This document shows, piece after piece, positions 56,942-64,000 of a stretch of 64,000 nucleotides of DNA (positions within the stretch are counted from its first letter, which is position 1; every line of letters begins with the position of its first letter). The notes under the pieces were generated by a model that worked only from the letters and a program-made list of their open reading frames with translations, was not told the DNA's origin and searched no databases. This stretch comes from Sinonovacula constricta (Eukaryota; Mollusca; Bivalvia; Cardiida; Solecurtidae), in NCBI GenBank assembly GCA_007844125.1, contig CM017559.1:34129363-34193362 (forward strand). The letters run 5' to 3'. The position numbers were made by a program, and so were the translations under genes.

Positions 56942-57754
56942 AAGGGGATTGAAAAATGTCTCTTTTCCAGATAACTAGAAACTATAACGGCCATTACATT
57001 TTTGTGTTTAATTTCAAATCTGGTTGCATAAATTGTATTACTATTTCTATATTAACTGCAAAAACGTTAATGAAAAAAGTACATTTCTTTGTGATGCGTG
57101 TCATGAATTAGTCCTTAGTACTTTTTCTAGCAAAAATGTCAAAATTTTCAAGTTTGACATTTTTGACAAAAATAAATATTTAATAAAAACACATGGCAAT
57201 ATGAAATACATTTTAATAATAATTTATATTTTTATTAAATATAAAATAAAAATAAACAAATCATTCAATTTTTGCAACCTGATTTGTAATTAAGCCAAAA
57301 AAAAATGTGATGGCCGTTATTTTTTTTCCCATTTTTCTGAAAAAGAGCCAGATCTATATGCTTTGGTTACTGATTATCGTCCATGCAAATTTCGATAAAG
57401 TATTTCAAGGAAGACGATTTAATCATTACAGACCTTAATTTCTGTTAACTCAAATCTTCGTACTTGCAATGCATACATTTTCGTTTCGAAAGAAATTCGT
57501 CTTAATATATTCTGTTGAATACGGTGTGAGTTCTTGGCAGGTGGTGAGCATTGACTTTTAATAAATGATTTTTTGAATGCATAAAAGTTTCATCAAAATC
57601 AAATCAAATCCTAATTCATTAAACAGCATCGACAAAATAACGCATGTATCCGCCATTTTTATGACAAAGACGTTGTGAATTGTCCCAAGTATAGTTTGTA
57701 AATGGCGAACGTTCGCATCATTTTTTGATTGTATTCCGAAAATGTGAATACGTT
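56942..57754. other. No gene recognised
   Basis: Very AT-rich; an open frame at 57024-57293 is Lys/Ile/Asn-rich with no domain. Confidence 0.35.
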
Positions 57755-57870
57755 TTTGCACATCAGATGTTCTATGCATCAATTCTCTGAGCAAGTTGAC
57801 CGAATAAAAAAGATAAAGCTATTCAGACAGGATGCAAACCTAGATGTCGTTTTTTGATGTGTCTCTCGTT
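57755..57870 (+). repeat. Low-copy repeat family K, copy K2
   Basis: Partner of K1 (42850-42960); shares GAGCAAGTTGACCGAAT and CAGACAGGATGCAAAC. Confidence 0.55.
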
Positions 57871-58004
57871 TCGTTTTCGTTGGTAATTTATCACATTGTC
57901 CGTCAATTTTTGTTTTTAGGGAGAGTTACAAGAATTTGTCATTAAAAAAGATGTTTAGCACCTGGCAAAATAAAAGCTCATAATATATAGTTAATCATAC
58001 ATTG

Positions 58005-58080
58005 TTATTACTATTATTATTTATTATTATAATTATGATTATAATTATTATTATTATCATTATTATTATCCTAATCCTTA
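58005..58080. repeat. (ATT)n microsatellite, then AGT-rich tract
   Basis: Long ATT repeats, followed at 58106-58190 by AGTAGTAG-type trinucleotides. Confidence 0.88.
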
Positions 58081-58477
58081 TAATTCTTCTTCTGGTTTGG
58101 AATTGTAGTAGTAGTAGTAGAAGTTTAAGGAGTAGTGGTAACAGTAAAAGTAGTAGAAGCATCAACAGCAACAGTAGTAGCAAAATAATAGGCCACGAGC
58201 ACTAGTTCAAATATATAATGACTACATATCTTTTGAGAAAGTAAATACACATCTTCCACGATCTCAAACTTATATGTGCTTCCTTTTTAATTAAGACATC
58301 AAATTGATTTAAAACTGTTCAGAGATTGGCAACTTTACTTGTGTCAGCCCTCCTCGCTCTAAGCAGATGTATGGGCACCTCATTTTAGACAGTTCTGCAA
58401 ACAAGAATGAAGGCCGTTTGTAAAGTTTGATCTTCACATTTTGTTTACTAAGAGACAACCTGACATATTCGGTTTCG

Positions 58478-58625
58478 GTCCTTTTGCCGACTGACCGTTC
58501 CAAGGCGGTAACTGATGGTTTTTCTTTTTGTGTGTTATGTCTCGTCTCTGTATTTTGTCACATTAACATTTACCCCGTTTGCCTTTGTCTACAGGTATAT
58601 TCGATTTAAATATCTGTGGAAAATT
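58478..58625 (-). repeat. Family D, copy D8 (minus, variant of D4)
   Basis: On the minus strand CAGGTATATT-side sequence, then GACAAAGGCAAACGGGGTAA, ATAACACACAAAAAG, ACCGCCTTGGAACGGTCAGT and GGCAAAAGGACCGA; the 3' half of the family is replaced by unrelated sequence. Confidence 0.6.
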
Positions 58626-58729
58626 TGAAATTTTGACATGTGGACCTTTTCTTATTTACCTATCTGATGTACTGCTATAACAATAAGTGGATATCTTATG
58701 TGATTGGATTACATTTTGCCATATTGAAG

Positions 58730-59150
58730 AATGCAAATGAAGATATTTAGAGTAGGAAACAGAGTGGAAAGAGCACAATGTATACTGTTAATAGTAAAGT
58801 CAGTTATTTATAGTAGAAAGAAAAGTATTTATAATACTATTTATAGTATTTATAGCAGAAATATTATTTTGAGAAGAAAACAGAGTATTTATATTACAAT
58901 CTATAGTATTTAGAGTAGAAACATTATTTAGGGAAGAAAGAAGAGTATTTATTTTAAAATGCATAGCATTGAGTAGAAACAGATGTGTTAGTACAAAATT
59001 AATTTGGAGAAAATTAATTTAGAGCAATCAATAGTATTTACAGTAGAGACAAATTATTTAGAGAAGAAAGAAGAGTCTGTATTATCCAGTGCAAGGAAGA
59101 AAACTTGTATCTATAATAGCAAGAATAATATTAAGATAAAAAGTATTGAA
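58730..59150 (+). repeat. Degenerate tandem repeat, about 58-60 bp period
   Basis: Recurring GAGAAGAAAACAGAGTATTT / GGGAAGAAAGAAGAGTATTT / GAGAAGAAAGAAGAGTCTGT and ATAGTATTTAGAGTAGAAAC. Older and more decayed than the array at 62.3 kb. Confidence 0.7.
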
Positions 59151-60220
59151 ATAAATATATAACGGATTGTAATTTCCTTTTGAATATAGTAGCTATCACA
59201 TAACTTATTTATAACAGGTAAATGTTAAGAAAAAAAATACAATGTATTTTCATAAAGCAAACCCTATAGTTGGTTTAATTACATTTAATTATTTCGTTTA
59301 AGCTGCAAACACAGTATATTTAGCTACGATACAGTATGTATAACTTTATATGCTTCAATATGCTAACCTTAAATCAATCAATTACTTGTATTAAACTTCC
59401 TCCATTTTTCTTTTTCTCATCTGAACACTGTACTGAAAGTTATGGATGTGTCATCTTTTGATAAATGAACAAACAAGAGGGACGATGATTTGGTCTCTGT
59501 TGTTATTTACATTGATCGCCCCGTTTATCAATATGCAAACCATGGCTGCTACATGTGTTTTGGTTATGTTTTTTTTATATATATTTAGAACTGGTGTCAA
59601 TAGAAAACTGCATAAAGTAGATACAACAAATGTATACAAGATACAAGTTTATTCTACGAATCTAGGCATCCGGCCCAATATACAAATATACAAAATGAAC
59701 ACAACTCATGTGCCATGTTAAAGTAAAATTGCTAATCCTTCATAAAATACGGTCCTTAAGAAACGTTAATAAAGTTTAATATACTTGGAGCCAAAGTTAC
59801 CAAGACTTCATAGACGGTGCATTACAGTAAAGCAAATGTTATCACATGGGGTTTTATATAGCTAATGTCCGAGGTGGTGATAGGATAAATTCAAAACAAA
59901 AACACAAAGCTGCTCGTTTTATAAAAAAGAAGACAATTCGACTTATTTAACGAAACATGTATGTGATTTTATCTTGAATATAAAATATATCATTCAGCTG
60001 GAAGACTTTGTTGTTTGGACCAAAATCGATGATAAAAAAGAAGAAGATATCTAAACATATAGATTAATACTGTTATTTAAACAATTTAAAGACATGTAAA
60101 GACACATTTTCTCTTACATATGTAGACAGTTTAATGGTTCGCGGTGTCTAATAAGTGAAATAAACAATATATTGCGCTTTAAAAATCCATTTAAGTTATT
60201 GAACATAATTAAACCTTCTT
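59151..60220. other. No gene recognised
   Basis: AT-rich spacer; overlapping frames on both strands near 59450-59720 have no recognisable domain. Confidence 0.35.
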
Positions 60221-60229
60221 GCCATAATG

Positions 60230-60503
60230 ACCGGTCGCAATAGCTCAAGTGGTAGAGCATCGGCTTGCGGTCGCGGGTTCGAACCCCGGCCGGGTCAAAC
60301 TAAAGTCTTTAAAGTTAGTAGTTGTGGCTTTCCTCCTAACGCTCGGGGCTAAGGGGACAGCATTACGTCTGACTCGTCGGTGTCAGTATAATGTACCGGC
60401 CGGGTTCAGTCCCTGGGCACCTCATAAGTGCCCCTGTGCTATAATGATAGAAATGTCGCTGCACAGTATCGGCAAAAATGCCGCTAAATCCCATCCCATC
60501 GCT
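60230..60503 (+). mobile_element. SINE-B copy B15 (only plus-strand copy)
   Basis: Box A CAATAGCTCAAGTGGTAGAG and box B GGTTCGAACCCCGG match the internal promoter consensus best of all SINE-B copies; the tail is AAATCCCATCCCATC. Near-perfect flanks GCCATAATG (60221-60229) and GCCATCATT (60505-60513). Confidence 0.92.
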
Positions 60504-60513
60504 AGCCATCATT

Positions 60514-61660
60514 GTATACATGACTATTTCTCAGTCAATGTGAACTAGAGGCATAAAATTAGAGGTACCTTCCTGGCGAAACAGCTCGGTAGTCGGTGTT
60601 CTGTTCCTTTTAAAATTATCTTACATGTGGATTTTAATTCCGCATATTTCAAATATTTAAAGTCCCGCAACTGTCCAGTTGATTGATGGGCTGCAAGTAT
60701 GTCAATACAAATACAAACAAGAAGAATATTGATGCAAAGCATCGAAGACGACGCAAAAGTATGTGTCGTACCAGTAAGAGAAATATGGCAAAAATAAAAA
60801 TAAATACAATATAAAATAATAATAAAAATAATAATCGAAATTAAACATATTTGAATATTATTATCTGAGGGCAGTTTTTTGTAACAATCGCGACAGTTTT
60901 TGATGTGACATTGGATTTTGAATACATTTTTTAAAATTATTGCTTGATGATGAACCGTATTTCTGATTGCCGCTTAGATCCTATCGGTAAACATCCTGGT
61001 CACATGACTCTCCAGTGGCAATCAACAGACGTGATTACAGTAGACTCCGCGCTTCAGGGCGCCGTCAATGAAGCCACGTTCTGATGTTTCTGTTCTTGAA
61101 GCTTAAGATAGACATATGCATATTTGATTGAATAAGCATTTAAAAACACATTTCCCTAACTATCATTATTTCTGTCACATTCGATGGAACCATGGAAGTC
61201 ATGTAAAATTGTACAGCCGCTACTGTTGATTTGCAAAACATGCAACATCTCGCATAAATCTGACGACATTTAAAATGGAGATTCAATTAAGTGAACGATT
61301 TGACGGTGGTAGTCATGCATTTAAAAAGCCAGTGCATGTTAGCTGGAAACATGCATGAAATCGTATGTAACTAATGCACTTAAAAGCAAAATTTGAACAC
61401 TTAAGAAAACTCAAGATTCAGTCTTTTACACTTAATTTAATATTTTATAGCTTAAAGTACTATTTGTTTGTGTGTACTAAAATAGCATAAAACCTGTGAA
61501 CGTACACAAGCTCGAATTCGGTAAATCGGTGGCATGAAAAAATTGAAAAAGGGGGGCGGGGGGTAATATTCTCCAACTTACAAATGTACAAACTGTAGCT
61601 ATTGGGAGAAAAGAGTTCACAAACAACGCATTTACGTAAGCCCAAACTACAAACTGATTT
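60514..61660. other. No gene recognised
   Basis: AT-rich spacer. Confidence 0.35.
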
Positions 61661-61817
61661 CGGGTTTTAACCCGGGCCTCGACATGCCAAAGTCGTAAAA
61701 CTAGTAGTGGTATAGCTCCCTTGCTGACGCTCAAGCAAATATAAGGCTAGTTCCACAACTGGTTGGCCCGGTGTCATGATAATGTGACTGGGTGTGGTAT
61801 CATGCCAGGTGTTCACA
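61661..61817 (+). mobile_element. SINE-A fragment A21
   Basis: From a partial box B (GGGTTTTAACCCGGGCC) to CAGGTGTTCAC; both ends missing. Confidence 0.8.
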
Positions 61818-61900
61818 TACAGGTTTCTTACCAGGCTCATGAAATGACGTAAATACATTGTTCATGCCTTACCAAGAATCGTTGCTCATTTTTTTTTAGT

Positions 61901-61996
61901 CAGATGGAAGACTTTCCCACAATAAGTCCTTCGACCTGAATGGGACTCGAACCCACGCGGTGAGAGCCTAAGCAGGCAGAGGAGTTACTAGCTGGT
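61901..61996 (-). mobile_element. SINE-C fragment C13
   Basis: GGAAGACTTTCCCACAATAA to GGAGTTACTAGCTGG, with box B (GGGTTCGAGTCCC on minus). Confidence 0.8.
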
Positions 61997-62325
61997 CTTC
62001 CCACGATTTCAAATAATTCAATTACTGTCTCAAAGCTTTAAAGTGCTGTCGTTAACCCCTTTTTTAATCTGAGATTAATGGTGAATCTTCCAAGATACAT
62101 TCGAACACAACTTAATTAGAACTTAACTCAACTAACTTAACTATCACTCTCGATAATGGTCCATGTGCAAAATGAAGTTTCAGCGAATTTATAACAGTAA
62201 CTGACGATAAAATAAAGTAACGATCAATAGTAAAACTGACAGCCAACTCTTAAGTCAAATTGAATTTTGTATGTTGTATAAATTCATGCTACAGTATACA
62301 CTAAACATAACAACATATGTAACAG
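61997..62325. other. No recognisable feature
   Basis: AT-rich; the last 40 bp already resemble a decayed minisatellite unit (ACTAAACATAACAACATATG). Confidence 0.4.
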
Positions 62326-63757
62326 CATAAGTATAAATATCATGTAAGCGACGCTACTAAACATAACAGCACCAAAAGCGGCATAAGTATAAATATCATG
62401 TAAGCGACGCTACTAAACATAACAGCACCAAAAGCGGCATAAGTATAAATATCATGTGAGCGACGCTACAAAACATAACAGCACCGGAAGCGGCATAAGT
62501 ATAAATATCATGTAAGCGACGCTACTAAACATAACAGCACCAAAAGCGGCATAAGTATAAATATCATGTAAGCGACGCTACAAAACATAACAGCACCGGA
62601 AGCGGCATAAGTATAAATATCATGTGAGCGACGCTACAAAACATAACAGCACCGGAAGCGGCATAAGTATAAATATCATGTAAGCGACGCTACTAAACAT
62701 AACAGCACCAAAAGCGGCATAAGTATAAATATCATGTAAGCGACGCTACAAAACATAACAGCACCGGAAGCGGCATAAGTATAAATATCATGTAAGCGAC
62801 GCTACTAAACATAACAGCACCGGAAGCGGCATAAGTATAAATATCATGTAAGCGACGCTACAAAACATAACAGCACCGGAAGCGGCATAAGTATAAATAT
62901 CATGTAAGCGACGCTACTAAACATAACAGCACCAAAAGCGGCATAAGTATAAATATCATGTGAGCGACGCTACAAAACATAACAGCACCGGAAGCGGCAT
63001 AAGTATAAATATCATGTGAGCGACGCTACAAAACATAACAGCACCGGAAGAGGCATAAGTATAAATATCATGTGAGCGACGCTACTAAACATAACAGCAC
63101 CGGAAGCGGCATAAGTATAAATATCATGTGAGCGACGCTACTAAACATAACCGCACCGGAAGCGGCATAAGTATAAATAACATGTGAGCGACGCTACTAA
63201 ACATAACAGCACCGGAAGCGGCATAAGTATAAATATCATGTGAGCGACGCTACTAAACATAACCGCACCGGAAGCGGCATAAGTATAAATATCATGTGAG
63301 CGACGCTACTAAACATAACAGCACCGGAAGCGGCATAAGTATAAATATCATGTGAGCGACGCTACTAAACATAACCGCACCGGAAGCGGCATAAGTATAA
63401 ATATCATGTGAGCGACGCTACTAAACATAACAGCACCGGAAGCGGCATAAGTATAAATATCATGTGAGCGACGCTACTAAACATAACAGCACCGGAAGCG
63501 GCATAAGTATAAATAACATGTGAGCGACGCTACTAAACATAACAGCACCGGAAGCGGCATAAGTATAAATATCATGTGAGCGACGCTACTAAACATAACC
63601 GCACCGGAAGCGGCATAAGTATAAATATCATGTGAGCGACGCTACTAAACGTAACAGCACCGGAAGCGGCATAAGTATAAATATCATGTGAGCGACGCTA
63701 CTAAACATAACAGCACCGGAAGCGGCATAAGTATTAATATCATGTGAGCGACGCTAA
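62326..63757 (+). repeat. 56-bp minisatellite, about 25.5 units
   Basis: Units start CATAAGTATAAATATCATGT and continue with GAGCGACGCTACTAAACATA and ACAGCACCGGAAGCGG. All 25 full units are exactly 56 bp, with only substitutions. Variable sites: GTAAG/GTGAG, CTACT/CTACA, AACAG/AACCG, CACCAA/CACCGG and ATATC/ATAAC. Units 1-13 mix variants; units 14-25 are uniform for GTGAG, CTACT and CACCGG. Non-coding. Confidence 0.97.
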
Positions 63758-64000
63758 CAAAACTGAACATAACTACCAAAAATAACGAACCTGGTATACA
63801 ATTGCGTGTTTAGAACATACACGACATAACTATCAAACGCATACACGTAAAATGAAAGTTGAAATCACACACAAGCCAGTCACAATGCACACCTACGCCC
63901 CCGACCCCACCCCCTTGTCAATAACTTGTATTATTATTATTTTCTTTTTTTCTTTTGATTAAAACATTTAACAAATTAGTGTGGTTTTTAGGTCTTGATG
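63758..64000. other. No recognisable feature
   Basis: AT-rich sequence after the minisatellite, with a short C-rich stretch near 63895. Confidence 0.35.

Noticed and set aside
57024..57293. 89-codon open frame as a small membrane protein
   Set aside because: Lys/Ile/Asn/Tyr-rich composition typical of translated AT-rich spacer; no signal or domain.
60230..60300. tRNA gene at the head of SINE-B copy B15 and similar heads elsewhere
   Set aside because: Box A and box B are good but each is followed by a SINE body and tail, no proper acceptor-stem pairing or anticodon arm is preserved, and the same unit is repeated many times.
62326..63757. CRISPR-like array
   Set aside because: Units are contiguous 56-bp repeats with no unique spacers, in a eukaryotic genome; this is a minisatellite.
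1..64000. A new gene cluster or defence/biosynthetic system
   Set aside because: No set of adjacent real coding genes exists in the window; all coding similarity apart from the LRR exon is to decayed transposable elements.

Overview
The window reads as AT-rich intergenic or intronic DNA from a metazoan nuclear genome, most likely a bivalve or related lophotrochozoan mollusc (an inference from repeat content, not proven). It has no operons, no prokaryotic gene density and no compact coding blocks. The only host gene with good support is the 5' coding exon of a secreted or membrane leucine-rich-repeat protein at the extreme left edge (1-457, minus strand), which runs off the window.

Almost everything else that can be recognised is mobile-element debris. 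Three tRNA-derived SINE families dominate, named here SINE-A (21 copies or pieces), SINE-B (15 plus a fragment) and SINE-C (13). About four fifths of them point to the minus strand. There is a family of roughly 440-570 bp TIR elements with TTAA target duplications (family G, Kolobok/piggyBac-like), with two copies fused tail to tail at 55621-56587. hAT-like MITEs with CAGGGGCGGATCCAG-type ends form family F. A further dispersed family (D) carries a hairpin core and a palindromic TGACGTCA site. Several low-copy repeats (H, I, J, K, L) are seen only twice each.

Larger transposon remnants are a broken CR1/L2-like LINE with reverse transcriptase (48.5-50.3 kb) ending in a GATC-rich microsatellite, a reverse-transcriptase scrap at 13.6 kb, an RNase H scrap at 41.8-42.2 kb embedded in a TTAA element, and an internally deleted hAT transposase (53.5-54.8 kb, minus). 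A 377-bp LTR element at 32371-32747 has two LTRs, a primer-binding site and a polypurine tract but no coding region, which is the structure of a TRIM. The right end (62326-63757) is a 56-bp minisatellite of about 25.5 units with clear subunit structure.

Nesting is frequent and can be read from target-site duplications: SINE-A in SINE-C, SINE-B in SINE-A, SINE-B in SINE-C, and SINE-B plus a LINE scrap in family G. This gives a relative order of transposition. I see no gene cluster or defence, secretion or metabolic system here; the most interesting material is the mobile-element architecture.
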